From Streptomyces rimosus (GTDB lineage: Bacteria > Actinomycetota > Actinomycetes > Streptomycetales > Streptomycetaceae): a DNA stretch of 64,000 nt. Shown piece by piece: positions 17,654-26,192 of the stretch; the stretch's first letter is position 1, and every line of letters begins with the position of its first letter. The stretch is from the NCBI RefSeq assembly GCF_008704655.1, contig NZ_CP023688.1:3906001-3970000 (forward strand). Direction: 5' to 3'. Position numbers and translations under genes: made by a program. The notes beneath the pieces were generated by a model. The model worked only from the letters and a program-made list of their open reading frames with translations. It did not search any database and was not told where the DNA came from.

Positions 17654-18661
17654 ATGCAGCGCAGGATTCTTGGCGGCACCGGCATCTCGGTCAGCGAGTA
17701 CGCGCTCGGCGCGATGATGTTCGGAGCCTGGGGAAACAAGGACCACGACGACAGCGTGCGGATCGTGCACCGCGCGCTGGACGCGGGGATCAACTTCATC
17801 GACACGGCGGACGTGTACGCGGCGGGCGAGTCCGAGGAGATCGTCGGCAAGGCGCTCAAGGGGCGGCGCGAGGACGTGGTCCTGGCCACCAAGTTCTTCA
17901 ATCCGATGGGGCCGGACGCCAACCACGGCGGCAGTTCGCGGCGCTGGATCGTACGGGCGGTGGAGGACAGCCTGCGGCGGCTGGGCACCGATTACATCGA
18001 CCTCTACCAGGCGCACCGTCCCGACCCGGCGACCGACATCGACGAGACGCTGGGCACGCTCTCGGATCTCGTACGGTCCGGCAAGGTGCGGGCGGTGGGC
18101 AGTTCCACCTTCCCCGCCGAGGCGATCGTCGAGGCGCAGTGGACGGCCGAGCGCCGCGGCCATGTGCGTTTCCGCAGCGAGCAGCCGCCGTACTCGATGC
18201 TGGCGCGCGGCGTCGAGGCGGCGGTGCTGCCGACCGCGCAGCGGTACGGAATGGGCGTGCTGACCTGGGGGCCGCTCAGCGCGGGCTGGCTGTCGGGGCG
18301 GGACCTTTCGGCGAGCGGGCGGGCCGCCCTGGAGAACGCCAAGTTCGATCTGTCCGTCCCCGAGAACGCGCGCAAGGCGGAGGCGGTCGCCGAGCTGGCG
18401 AAGGTGGCGTCCGAGGCGGGGCTGACGCTGCCGCACCTGGCGACGGCGTTCGTACGGTCGCACCCCGCGGTCACGTCCGTGATCATCGGGCCGCGCACGT
18501 ACGACCAGCTCGAAAGCCTGCTGGACGGTGCGGAGGTGACGCTGGACGCCGAGGTGCTGGACCGTATCGACGCGATCGTGCCGCCGGGCACGGACCTGAA
18601 CAAGGCCGACCTCTACTACACGCCGCCGGCCGTCGCGGACGCGTCGCTGCGGCGGCGGTAG
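17654..18661 (+). CDS. Aldo/keto reductase
   Basis: A 335-aa NADPH-dependent (beta/alpha)8 oxidoreductase. The catalytic tetrad can be placed: Asp50 and Tyr55 in FIDTADVYAAG, Lys80 in VVLATKFFN, His121 in DLYQAHRPD. The C-terminal cofactor region includes SVIIGPRTYDQLES. The sequence resembles the YghZ/potassium-channel-beta-like branch; substrate unknown. GGAG and GAGG sites lie 6-13 nt before the ATG at 17654; an upstream open frame to 17537 runs through the intergenic region and is not used. It is divergent from the MmyB-like regulator, which probably controls it. Confidence 0.9.
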   Translation: MQRRILGGTGISVSEYALGAMMFGAWGNKDHDDSVRIVHRALDAGINFIDTADVYAAGESEEIVGKALKGRREDVVLATKFFNPMGPDANHGGSSRRWIVRAVEDSLRRLGTDYIDLYQAHRPDPATDIDETLGTLSDLVRSGKVRAVGSSTFPAEAIVEAQWTAERRGHVRFRSEQPPYSMLARGVEAAVLPTAQRYGMGVLTWGPLSAGWLSGRDLSASGRAALENAKFDLSVPENARKAEAVAELAKVASEAGLTLPHLATAFVRSHPAVTSVIIGPRTYDQLESLLDGAEVTLDAEVLDRIDAIVPPGTDLNKADLYYTPPAVADASLRRR

Positions 18662-18673
18662 GCGGGCCGGTGT

Positions 18674-18707
18674 GCCGGCCGCGCGGCCGTGGTGCCGCGC
18701 GGCCGGC
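18674..18707. terminator. Bidirectional terminator between aldo/keto reductase and Hsp20 genes
   Basis: A perfect 14-bp GC stem (74-87 with 94-107 of the 18600s) and a 6-nt loop, lying in the 51 bp between two convergent genes. Confidence 0.8.
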
Positions 18708-18712
18708 CCGTG

Positions 18713-19138
18713 TCACTGGGAGATCTGCTTGCGCGAGCTTTCGCCCGTGATCTGGATCTTGCGCGGCTTGGCCTGCTCCGCGACGGGGATGCGCAGCGTC
18801 AGTACGCCGCTCTCGTACGACGCGTCCACCCGCTCGCTGTCGAGGGTCTCGCCGAGGAACAGCTGCCGGCTGAACTTGCCGGTCGTCCGCTCGCTCGCGA
18901 TCATCTCGGCGCCCTCCGGGGCGGCGGAGGCGCGCTCGGCGCGGACGGTGAGCACATTGCGCTCGATGTCGAGATCGATGGACTCCGGGTCGACCCCCGG
19001 CAGGTCGAAGTGGATCACGAACTCGTCGCCGGAGCGGTAGGCGTCCATCGGCAGCGCCGCGGGACGCGCCGTCGTTCCGAACACCTGCTGGGTGAGGCGG
19101 TCGAACTCGCGGAACGGATCGGTGCGCATGAGCATCAC
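18713..19138 (-). CDS. Small heat-shock protein, Hsp20/alpha-crystallin family
   Basis: A 141-aa ATP-independent chaperone that holds unfolding proteins. The short N-terminal arm ([15 protein letters not shown]) is followed by an alpha-crystallin domain about 35-128, including [20 protein letters not shown] and the conserved [11 protein letters not shown]; a basic tail [10 protein letters not shown] replaces the usual I-X-I. Start: GTG at 19138 with AGGAG 7 nt upstream (an ATG follows immediately). A HrdB-like promoter lies at 19186-19214. I could not find a clear HspR or RheA operator, so the heat control is open. Confidence 0.9.
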   Translation of the reverse strand: MMLMRTDPFREFDRLTQQVFGTTARPAALPMDAYRSGDEFVIHFDLPGVDPESIDLDIERNVLTVRAERASAAPEGAEMIASERTTGKFSRQLFLGETLDSERVDASYESGVLTLRIPVAEQAKPRKIQITGESSRKQISQ

Positions 19139-19185
19139 GGGTCATCTCCTTCCGAAGGCACTGGGTGCGATGCCCTTCGCCTTCT

Positions 19186-19214
19186 GGTATAGCCCCACGA
19201 AGGAAAATTGACAA
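19186..19214 (-). promoter_or_regulatory. Candidate hsp20 promoter
   Basis: Minus strand TTGTCA (19209-19214), 17 bp, TATACC (19186-19191): a good vegetative promoter, about 47 bp before the start codon. Confidence 0.5.
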
Positions 19215-19426
19215 GCCCGGACTCAGGTTAGTTGAAGCGTCTGCCAGTGGAGATCAGGACGGACGGCGGAGACCGGGCACGCGGCCGGGAGGCGGGGCGG
19301 GCGCCACCGCCCCCGTACGCCCGTCCCCCATGCAGGTGACACCCCACGCATTCACCCCAAATCGGCACCCCGACCCGGAATACTCCGTCCCCACCGGCCG
19401 AAGGACCCCACCCGAAGGACACACTC

Positions 19427-19753
19427 ATGGCCTGGATCTGCCCGCGCTGTGACCGCGCCGAGGGGGTCGCCTATGTGGCCAACGGGGGCGGGCTGACGCC
19501 CTTCCCCTGCCTGCACTGCGACCGGAACGCCGTATATCCGGCTCCGCCGGAAGGGCGGGCGATCGGAAGTGCGCCGTGCCGGACCGACCGGTGCGCGGGA
19601 ATGGTGTGCGACGTTTTCGAGTACGACGTGAAAGGGCGGCTTTACCGCGTCGTACGGGCTCCGTGCCGGCAATGCGGGCAGTCGTCGGCGAGAGCGATCC
19701 AGCACGGCCGGCGGGGACCGAAGGAACACCTCGCGCCCCGGCCCGTGAGATGA
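19427..19753 (+). CDS. Small protein with two zinc-ribbon-like Cys pairs
   Basis: A 108-aa protein with nine cysteines. CPRC (5, 8) and CLHC (28, 31) form one likely zinc ribbon; a second group has Cys51, Cys56, Cys61 and the pair CRQC (80, 83). Between them is a short beta-rich segment (VFEYDVKGRLYRVVR). The basic C-terminus might bind nucleic acid. Such small zinc-ribbon proteins are often of unknown function and I cannot name the family. AAGGA lies about 8 nt upstream of the ATG. It lies in the variable stretch beside the Hsp20 gene. Confidence 0.65.
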   Translation: MAWICPRCDRAEGVAYVANGGGLTPFPCLHCDRNAVYPAPPEGRAIGSAPCRTDRCAGMVCDVFEYDVKGRLYRVVRAPCRQCGQSSARAIQHGRRGPKEHLAPRPVR

Positions 19754-19789
19754 CGCCCGGCCGCCCCGGGGCCCTGCCGGATTCCCGCT

Positions 19790-20218
19790 TCAGCCCCTGC
19801 CGACCTCGTGCAACGCTTCCAGCAGCGCATCGACCAATTCCTGGTCCCGCCCCTGCGTGAGGATGCGCCGGGCCTGGTCAGGGGGCAGCCACAGCAGCCG
19901 GTCGACCTCGTCGTTCGGGTCGAATTCGCCCGCGACCGCCTCCGCCGCCCAGTAACGGACTTCTTTGGGGCGGCCGTTGGCCGGATAATGCACGGTGGGG
20001 AGTTCGGCGCCCGGGTGGCACCGCATCCCGGTTTCTTCGGATACCTCGCGCAGGGCGCCCGCGAGCCAGTCCTCGTCGCGCTTCAGTTTCCCTTTCGGGT
20101 GGGACCAGTCATCGTATTTAGGCCGGTGGACGATGGCGATTTCGAGTCCGCCGTCGGCGGGAGAACGGCGCCACAATACGCAGCCTGCCGCCTTGATGGG
20201 TTTCCCGGGCACCAACAT
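19790..20218 (-). CDS. Nudix hydrolase
   Basis: A 142-aa pyrophosphohydrolase with a perfect Nudix box, G-X5-E-X7-RE-U-X-EE-X-G-U, from Gly43 to Met65 (core REVSEETGM, 57-65). The pattern HPKGKL before the box and a compact single domain resemble MutT-like 8-oxo-dGTPases or diadenosine-polyphosphate hydrolases; the substrate cannot be told. It follows the CHAD gene by 7 bp, in the order ppk-CHAD-Nudix, so it is probably co-transcribed with them. In that setting a role with polyphosphate or dinucleoside polyphosphates is an attractive inference. Confidence 0.9.
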   Translation of the reverse strand: MLVPGKPIKAAGCVLWRRSPADGGLEIAIVHRPKYDDWSHPKGKLKRDEDWLAGALREVSEETGMRCHPGAELPTVHYPANGRPKEVRYWAAEAVAGEFDPNDEVDRLLWLPPDQARRILTQGRDQELVDALLEALHEVGRG

Positions 20219-20225
20219 CTTTCCC

Positions 20226-21452
20226 TCATCCCTTCCGGACCGGCTGGGCCGCCTCGGGGACCGGGGCCGGAATCCAGGCCCGGCCGAACGCGAAGCGCGC
20301 CGCCTCGACTTCGTGGCGCTGGTCGGCGTGCAGGACGCCGAGTGCGTAGGCGGTGGCGGGGGCGATGCGCGGGGTGCGGGCGGCGGCTGCCGCGGCGGCA
20401 GCGGCCTCGGCGGCGTCGCGGTGGCGTTCCAGGGCCCGGCCCGCCTCGGCGAGCCGTGGGTCGATGTCGTCGGGGTCGAGCACTTCCTGCGCGTACCGGC
20501 TCAGGCGGGCCAGTATCCGTACCTGGTGCCAGGGCGCGTCCTGGCGGGCGTCGGAGGTGAGCGCGTCGGCGTTGTACGGGTGTCCGGCGCGGGCCAGCGG
20601 CAGCGCCGCGACGGCCTCCGCGAGCCGCCGGTGGGCCTGTTCGGCCAGCGGCGGCAGGACGTCCGCCGCCGGCCGGTCGGCGGCGACGGTGAGCGGCGCC
20701 TCCGAGGCCAGTACGGCGACGGCGTCGGCGACCGCGTGGAAGCGGGAGGAGCCGAGCGCCTGGAGGGCGGCGGAGTGCGCACGGGTGCGGGCGAGGGTGA
20801 TCTGCCGTTCCAGCAGGGCCCCGGCGCGCGCCGCCCCGGCGGAGAGGAGCGCGTCGGCCTCCCCGGCGTCCGCGCCGTCCCGGCCGGAGGCGGCGGGCGG
20901 GGCTTCGGCAACGGTGGCGTTCCCCGCGGCCGTACGGGCCGCAACGGCCTCGCGTTCCCGTTCCGCGCGGCCGGTCAGCCGTTGCAGCGCGCCCAGCAGG
21001 CGGTCCAGCCGTGCCGTACTGGCGTGTTCGCGGCCCAGCGTCCCCGAAAGCCAGGCCAGTTCGCCGCGCAGCTGGTCGGCCCACTTCTCGTCCGTGAGCG
21101 GGCGGAAGGTGTGCAGCGCGCCGCCGATCCGCCGGGCGGCGGCGCGGAGCTGGCGGGCGGCCTCGCGGGTGCCTTCCGCGTCGGAGCCGCTTTCGCGGTG
21201 GGAGCGCAGGCTGCGCAGGAAGTCCGTCGCCTGGTGGTGCAGATGGGCGGCGAGGACTTCGCGGGCGGTGTGTCCCGTAAGCGTGGGGCTGCCGGTTCCG
21301 TACGGGCGTGGCCGGCCGCCTGAGCGCGGCGGCGAGCCGGTGCGTGCCGGGCCGTCGGCCAGCGCGGCGGGCGCGCCGCCGGGCCCGGCGGGCTCGTAGC
21401 GGAGCGGGGGGAAGTCATGTCGCTGGGCCACGCCGGCGCCTCCGGGCGTCAA
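20226..21452 (-). CDS. CHAD domain protein (polyphosphate-binding)
   Basis: A 408-aa protein whose bulk (about 85-400) is a CHAD domain: an alpha-helical bundle with two pseudo-repeats lined by conserved His/Arg/Lys that binds inorganic polyphosphate. Visible are [20 protein letters not shown] and the second-repeat counterpart near [19 protein letters not shown]. The first about 80 residues are low-complexity Pro/Gly/Arg. Its start overlaps the end of ppk by 38 nt, so translational coupling is likely; a GTG seven codons in is an alternative start. CHAD proteins colocalise with polyphosphate granules, consistent with this position. Confidence 0.9.
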   Translation of the reverse strand: MTPGGAGVAQRHDFPPLRYEPAGPGGAPAALADGPARTGSPPRSGGRPRPYGTGSPTLTGHTAREVLAAHLHHQATDFLRSLRSHRESGSDAEGTREAARQLRAAARRIGGALHTFRPLTDEKWADQLRGELAWLSGTLGREHASTARLDRLLGALQRLTGRAEREREAVAARTAAGNATVAEAPPAASGRDGADAGEADALLSAGAARAGALLERQITLARTRAHSAALQALGSSRFHAVADAVAVLASEAPLTVAADRPAADVLPPLAEQAHRRLAEAVAALPLARAGHPYNADALTSDARQDAPWHQVRILARLSRYAQEVLDPDDIDPRLAEAGRALERHRDAAEAAAAAAAAARTPRIAPATAYALGVLHADQRHEVEAARFAFGRAWIPAPVPEAAQPVRKG

Positions 21453-23697
21453 TGAGCATTTCCTGTACGTTGCGCAGCGGCGCGCCGTCCGCGTCGACCG
21501 CGTGCCGGGTCCAGTTGCCGTCCGGGCCCAGGTGCCAGGACGAGGTGGCGTCCGACGTGCCGGTCTCCAGGAGCCGGTTGAGGGCGGCGCGGTGGCCCTG
21601 GTCGGTGACCCGTACCAGCGCCTCGATCCGCCGGTCCAGGTTGCGGTGCATCATGTCGGCGCTGCCGAGCCAGACTTCGGGCTCACCGCCGTTGCCGAAT
21701 GCAAAGACCCGGGAGTGTTCGAGGAAGCGGCCGAGGACGCTGCGCACCCGGATGTTCTCGCTGAGCCCCTCGACCCCGGGCCGCAGGGCGCAGATGCCGC
21801 GCACCCACACGTCGACCGGCACACCGGCCTGCGACGCGCGGTAGAGCGCGTCGATGACGGCCTCGTCCACCATCGAGTTGACCTTGATGCGGACGTAGGC
21901 GGGCCGCCCCGCGCGGTGGTGGGCGATCTCCTTGGTGATGCGCTGGACCAGGCCGTCGCGCAGCGACTTGGGGGCCACCAGCAGCCGCCGGTAGGTCTCC
22001 CGGCGGGAGTAGCCGCTGAGCCGGTTGAAGAGGTCGGAGAGGTCGGCGCCCACCTGCGGGTCGGCGGTCAGCAGCCCCAGGTCCTCGTACAGCCGGGCGG
22101 TCTTGGGGTGGTAGTTGCCCGTCCCCACGTGCGCGTAACGGCGCAGCATCTCGCCTTCCTGGCGGACGACCAGCGACAGTTTGCAGTGCGTCTTGAGCCC
22201 GACCAGCCCGTACACGACATGGCAGCCCGCCTCCTCCAGTTTGCGCGCCCATTTGATGTTGGCCTGCTCGTCGAAGCGCGCCTTGATCTCGACGAGGACG
22301 AGCACCTGCTTGCCGGATTCCGCGGCGTCTATCAGGGCGTCGACGATCGGTGAGTCGCCCGAGGTGCGGTAGAGCGTCTGCTTGATCGCCAGGACGTCCG
22401 GGTCGGCGGCGGCCTGCTCCAGGAACGCCTGCACGGAGGTGGAGAACGAGTCGTACGGGTGGTGGAGCAGCACGTCACGGGCGCGCAGCGCGGCGAAGAT
22501 GTCGGGCGCCGAGGCGGACTCGACCTCGGCGAGGTCGCGGTGGGTGCCCGCCACGAACTTGGGGTACTTCAGCTCCGGGCGGTCCAGCGCCCCTATGCCG
22601 AACAGGCCGGTCAAATCCAGGGGTCCGGGCAGCGGATAGACCTCGGAGTCGGAGACCTTCAGCTCCTGGACGAGCAGGTCCAGTACGGCGGGGTCGATGG
22701 TCTCCTCGACCTCCAGGCGCACCGGCGGCCCGAAGCGGCGCCGCATCAGCTCCTTCTCCAGCGCCTGGAGCAGGTTCTCCGCGTCGTCCTCCTCGACCTC
22801 CAGGTCCTCGTTGCGGGTCACCCGGAACATGTGGTGGGCCCGCACCTCCATCCCCGGGAACAGCTCCTCCAGGTGGGCGGCGATCACGTCCTCGATGGGC
22901 ACGTACCGCTGCGGAGCGGCCTCCAGGAAGCGGGAGAGCAGCGGCGGCACCTTCACCCGTGCGAAGTGGTCGTGGCCGCTGACCGGATTGCGTACGACGA
23001 CGGCCAGGTTGAGGGACAGGCCGGAGATGTACGGGAACGGGTGCGCCGGGTCGACCGCCAGCGGCGTGAGGACCGGGAAGATCTGCTGCCGGAACAGCGT
23101 GAACAGGCGGGCCTGCTCCTTCTCGGTCAGGTCGGGCCAGCGGATCAGGTGGATGCCCTGGTCGGCGAGTTCGGGGGCGACGTCCTGCTGGTAGCAGGCG
23201 GCGTGCCGCGCCATCAGCTCGCGCGAGCGGGTCCAGATCAGGTCCAGCACCTCGCGGGGCTGGAGGCCGGAGGCGGAGCGGGTGGCGACACCGGTCGCGA
23301 TGCGCCGTTTGAGGCCCGCGACGCGGACCATGAAGAACTCGTCGAGGTTGCTCGCGAAGATCGCGAGAAAGTTGGCCCGTTCGAGCAGCGGGGTGGCCGG
23401 GTCCTCGGCCAGTTCCAGTACCCGCTCGTTGAACGCCAGCCAGCTCCGCTCACGGTCCAGGAAGCGGCCGGCGGGCAGTTCCTCGCCGTCGGCGCCTGCC
23501 GCGCCGGATTCCTCGTAATCGTCCAGGTCGGCGTCGAGATCCGGCTCCAGCTCGGGCACCGGCACGGCGACCGCGTGCGGCCGGTGCGCGGCTATGGAGC
23601 CCACCGACGGCTGCGCGGACGGCGGCAGGTGGTCCGCCGCCCGGGACGCCGGCGTCTCGGTACGGTCCGTTGCCTGGGCGCTGGGCTGCTGGTTCAT
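21415..23697 (-). CDS. ppk: Polyphosphate kinase 1
   Basis: Makes polyphosphate from ATP reversibly; in Streptomyces lividans Ppk influences antibiotic output and is under PhoP control. The 760-aa product has about 70 variable N-terminal residues, then the N domain ([19 protein letters not shown]), the head domain with [12 protein letters not shown], and two phospholipase-D-like C domains containing the autophosphorylated His in [20 protein letters not shown] and a second His in [24 protein letters not shown] at 23697 is preferred; the frame runs 33 codons further without a plausible start. AAGG is 2 nt and GGAAG 9 nt upstream. First gene of ppk-CHAD-Nudix. Confidence 0.96.
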   Translation of the reverse strand: MNQQPSAQATDRTETPASRAADHLPPSAQPSVGSIAAHRPHAVAVPVPELEPDLDADLDDYEESGAAGADGEELPAGRFLDRERSWLAFNERVLELAEDPATPLLERANFLAIFASNLDEFFMVRVAGLKRRIATGVATRSASGLQPREVLDLIWTRSRELMARHAACYQQDVAPELADQGIHLIRWPDLTEKEQARLFTLFRQQIFPVLTPLAVDPAHPFPYISGLSLNLAVVVRNPVSGHDHFARVKVPPLLSRFLEAAPQRYVPIEDVIAAHLEELFPGMEVRAHHMFRVTRNEDLEVEEDDAENLLQALEKELMRRRFGPPVRLEVEETIDPAVLDLLVQELKVSDSEVYPLPGPLDLTGLFGIGALDRPELKYPKFVAGTHRDLAEVESASAPDIFAALRARDVLLHHPYDSFSTSVQAFLEQAAADPDVLAIKQTLYRTSGDSPIVDALIDAAESGKQVLVLVEIKARFDEQANIKWARKLEEAGCHVVYGLVGLKTHCKLSLVVRQEGEMLRRYAHVGTGNYHPKTARLYEDLGLLTADPQVGADLSDLFNRLSGYSRRETYRRLLVAPKSLRDGLVQRITKEIAHHRAGRPAYVRIKVNSMVDEAVIDALYRASQAGVPVDVWVRGICALRPGVEGLSENIRVRSVLGRFLEHSRVFAFGNGGEPEVWLGSADMMHRNLDRRIEALVRVTDQGHRAALNRLLETGTSDATSSWHLGPDGNWTRHAVDADGAPLRNVQEMLIDARRRRRGPAT

Positions 23698-24018
23698 GGC
23701 CTTATTCTTCCGCGCCGAGGGCGATACCAGCCCGTCGGACGGAGTCGGTACGGGGCGCAGGCGGCGACCGGCGGCGTTCGGGACAGCGGGCTGCATTCAG
23801 TGATGCTCGCAAGCGACGTTGAATCACCGGTAACGCGGACATGGCGGCCAGGCAAGCGGGCCGCTACTGGCCGGTGTTTACATTCCCGTGTCTTGTGCGG
23901 GACGGGGCGCGCCCCAGGGCGCACAAGGGGGCGCGCGAAGGCCCCGGCGTGCGCCCCCGGAGGGGACCACGGCGCCATCGTGCTTGCCGCGGTACGGCGG
24001 GGAACAGGGCCGTACGGG
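23698..24018. other. Intergenic region upstream of ppk
   Basis: A 321-bp gap that must carry the ppk promoter. I looked for PHO-box units (GTTCACC every 11 bp) and found none that convince me; the nearest are degenerate. No gene is visible. Confidence 0.4.
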
Positions 24019-24336
24019 TTACTTCAGCGGGTTCAGGGGGATGTACTCGCTCGTTTCGTCCGCGAGGAGGAGGTCCGGATTGACATCGGCCCCACCGCAG
24101 TGGTTGTAGGGGATCTGGCTCGACATCTGCAGGAGGTTGCTGTCGGCCAGGCCGGGATTGCCCTGAGCGGCGGTCTGCACCAGCCCCGAGTGGTGAAGCG
24201 TGAGGCACTTGGTGCCGAATGAGGCGGCGCCGATACTGGCGGTGCCGCCGGCACGCGCGTGGGGCGCGGTCATCAGCCCCGTTCCGACCATCGTGATGGC
24301 CAGCCCTACCGTTACCGCGACACCCCTGATGTGCAT
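24019..24336 (-). CDS. Small secreted protein of unknown family
   Basis: About 105 aa with a signal peptide (hydrophobic core VAVTVGLAITMVGTG, likely cleavage after PHARA), no lipobox, and two Cys in the mature part, about 33 residues apart. The stretch NLLQMSSQIPYNHCGG loosely recalls the core of chaplins (small surface-active proteins of aerial hyphae, with NLIQVPVHVPVNVCG-like segments), but Cys spacing differs and the full motif is missing. The start is uncertain: the ATG at 24336 gives a proper signal peptide but no ribosome site is clear, and the frame opens at 24447. Single gene between ppk and a signalling pair. Confidence 0.55.
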   Translation of the reverse strand: MHIRGVAVTVGLAITMVGTGLMTAPHARAGGTASIGAASFGTKCLTLHHSGLVQTAAQGNPGLADSNLLQMSSQIPYNHCGGADVNPDLLLADETSEYIPLNPLK

Positions 24337-24506
24337 GGGCTGCGAACGAGGCCCGGCGACCGCGGGTACGGGCGGTGCCGCGGTAGGACAGTCGGACGAT
24401 TGGTCGTTCGCCCCAGGGTCACCGGCATGCACGACGCATTCACCCATACGTGAACCACCCGTTCAGCGGCGCATCGACGTCGGATCAGCAGGCTTCAAGC
24501 CCCTGA

Positions 24507-24989
24507 TCAGCGGGCCGGGGGCGTCAACCGTACGCAGAACGTGACGACGGCCCCCCGCGGCCGGCCGCCGACGCCCCGGCCGATCTCCAGACTGTCCGTG
24601 AGCTGTCGTACGGTCCACAGGCCCCACCCCGCCGCGCTGCCCAGTCCGGGGGCGCGGTCCGGGATGACGGACGCGTCGAAGCCCGGACCGCTGTCGGAGA
24701 CCCGGCAGCACACCAGAAGCCCGTCGCGGTACAGCGCGAGCCGCCCGCCGCCCCCCGCGTGCCGGATCGCGTTGTCCGCCACCTCGTTGGCGGACACCAG
24801 CAGGGCGTCGCGCCGGTGCCCCGCCAGGCCCAGGCGGGCCGCGTACGAGCCGATCAGAAGACGCAGCCGCGGCAGGTCGGCCGAGCCGAAACCGGTCTCC
24901 AGGCAGCAGTCGGCCGGCAGATCCGGGGCCGGCCCCCCCGGCGGCCGGTCCGGGCCTCCGGCCGGGGAGCCCTCGGTCGTCGGTCCCAT
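24507..24989 (-). CDS. Anti-sigma-type serine kinase ATPase domain protein
   Basis: A 160-aa HATPase_c_2 (RsbW/SpoIIAB-like) protein. N box NEVADNAIRHAGG (about 86-98), G1 box VSDSGPGFD and G2 box GWGLWTVRQLTD are intact. Members bind and inhibit sigma factors or phosphorylate STAS anti-sigma antagonists; Streptomyces have dozens, mostly uncharacterised. Its ATG lies 4 bp after the stop of the MEDS-STAS gene, so the two are co-transcribed and probably interact. The N-terminal 30 residues are Pro/Gly-rich. Which sigma factor is involved is unknown. Confidence 0.85.
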   Translation of the reverse strand: MGPTTEGSPAGGPDRPPGGPAPDLPADCCLETGFGSADLPRLRLLIGSYAARLGLAGHRRDALLVSANEVADNAIRHAGGGGRLALYRDGLLVCCRVSDSGPGFDASVIPDRAPGLGSAAGWGLWTVRQLTDSLEIGRGVGGRPRGAVVTFCVRLTPPAR

Positions 24990-24993
24990 TGCG

Positions 24994-25878
24994 TCACTCG
25001 CCTTCCACCGTCAGCTGCGGGATGTCGAGCGCCCCCAGAAGCAGGAACGTGTGGGTGTGTATGCCGCCGCCCCGGACGACGACGTGCCTGCCGTGCGCGG
25101 CGGCGGCCAGCCGCAGTACGGCCCGCGCGCAGTAGACGTCGAGGAAGGTCAGCTCGGTGAGGTCCAGGACCAGGCGCGGCGCGGGGGAAGCGGCGACGCG
25201 GCGCAGGGCGGCGTCGAACCGTTCGCGGGTGGACAGGTCGGCCTCACCGATCAGCCGCAGCCCGTACGTGTCGTCGCCGCCCTCCGTGAGCGGGGCGGCC
25301 AGCAGGCTGCCGGGGCGCTCCAGCAGCGCCGTGGGGTGCCCGGCCGACGCCCGGTCCAGCACCTCGTCGCTGAAGCGGGTCTCGTCGTAGGTGCAGATCT
25401 CGGTGTAGCGCGCGTCGTCGAACAGGTAGTGGCAGCCTTCTCTCTCCCGCCACAGCACCTGTTCGATGTCCGCGCCGAAGGCCGCCACCCACGCCATGTC
25501 GATGGCGCTGCGGACCCGCGCGTACCCGTCGTCCAGCGCCTCCTCGACCTCCCGCCGCAGCCCGGCCATCTGCCGCTCCACCGAGAGGGGCCGCGGCCGC
25601 CACATCCGGTCCATGGCGAGCAGCTTCAACTGGCCGCGGCGTACGGAGAAGCCGACCGGCGGCCCGTACGCCTCCAGGTGCTCCAGCACGGTGGCGTTCG
25701 GCAGGGCCGGGTCCGCGAAGAGCAGCACCCGCTCGCCGCGGCTGATGCCGGCATGGGCGTACGAGCCGATCGTGGCCCACCGCGATTCCTCGTCCGTGTA
25801 GCTCGCGAAGGCGTGGTCGCCCGGCCGCAGACGCTCCACCGACACGATGCGCGCGTGCTCCTCGGCTTGGAAGGGCAA
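24994..25878 (-). CDS. MEDS-STAS sensor protein
   Basis: A 294-aa protein joining an N-terminal MEDS domain (DcmR-type sensory domain, about 12-170; HAFASYTDEESRWATIG and GERVLLFADPALPN are visible) to a C-terminal STAS domain (about 205-294). STAS proteins antagonise anti-sigma kinases; the phospho-acceptor normally sits in a D-S-S/T loop after a hydrophobic strand. Here the loop reads LTFLDVYCARAVL, with no Ser or Thr at that place, so regulation by phosphorylation there is unlikely. The start is TTG at 25876-25878, fixed by AGGAGAG 6 nt upstream; no ATG is suitably placed. Coupled to the ATPase gene downstream. Confidence 0.85.
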   Translation of the reverse strand: MPFQAEEHARIVSVERLRPGDHAFASYTDEESRWATIGSYAHAGISRGERVLLFADPALPNATVLEHLEAYGPPVGFSVRRGQLKLLAMDRMWRPRPLSVERQMAGLRREVEEALDDGYARVRSAIDMAWVAAFGADIEQVLWREREGCHYLFDDARYTEICTYDETRFSDEVLDRASAGHPTALLERPGSLLAAPLTEGGDDTYGLRLIGEADLSTRERFDAALRRVAASPAPRLVLDLTELTFLDVYCARAVLRLAAAAHGRHVVVRGGGIHTHTFLLLGALDIPQLTVEGE

Positions 25879-26192
25879 GGAACTCTCCTACGTCTGCCGC
25901 TGTTTCGGCGCCTGCCGCCATCCCGGCCGCCCTCGCCGAATGCGGGAGCACCCGGCCGTACCGAGTGCGGGCACCCGGCGGCAGGGTAGCGGGACGACGG
26001 ATGCCGTCGCCCCGGGAGACGGGTCGACGGCATCCATGGTCCGCTGCGGAGTGACGGGCGATCGGTTGTGATCGTTGAGCGGCTCAACTCGGCGCGTTTA
26101 TGAGGCTGGTTGCATACGGGGGTTCCGGGCGGCGGCCGCCCCCGACCTGCCGTGCGCCCGCGCCCGCGCCCGCCGCGCTGTCGCGCGCCCCC
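25879..26192. other. Intergenic region between mshD and the MEDS-STAS gene
   Basis: A 314-bp gap with no convincing gene; both flanking genes read leftwards. It should carry the promoter of the MEDS-STAS operon; I see no hexamer pair good enough to report and no strong terminator after mshD. Confidence 0.4.

Noticed and set aside
19192..19245. HspR (HAIR) or RheA operator upstream of hsp20
   Set aside because: Only partial matches (CTGAGT, TTGTCA); neither inverted repeat is complete.
23698..24018. PHO box upstream of ppk
   Set aside because: The only candidates (for example near 23817-23835) miss the GTTCACC core and the 11-bp phase.
22459..24222. Open plus-strand frame of 587 codons
   Set aside because: It runs antisense to ppk with mirrored codon bias and resembles no protein; a GC-skew shadow of the real gene.
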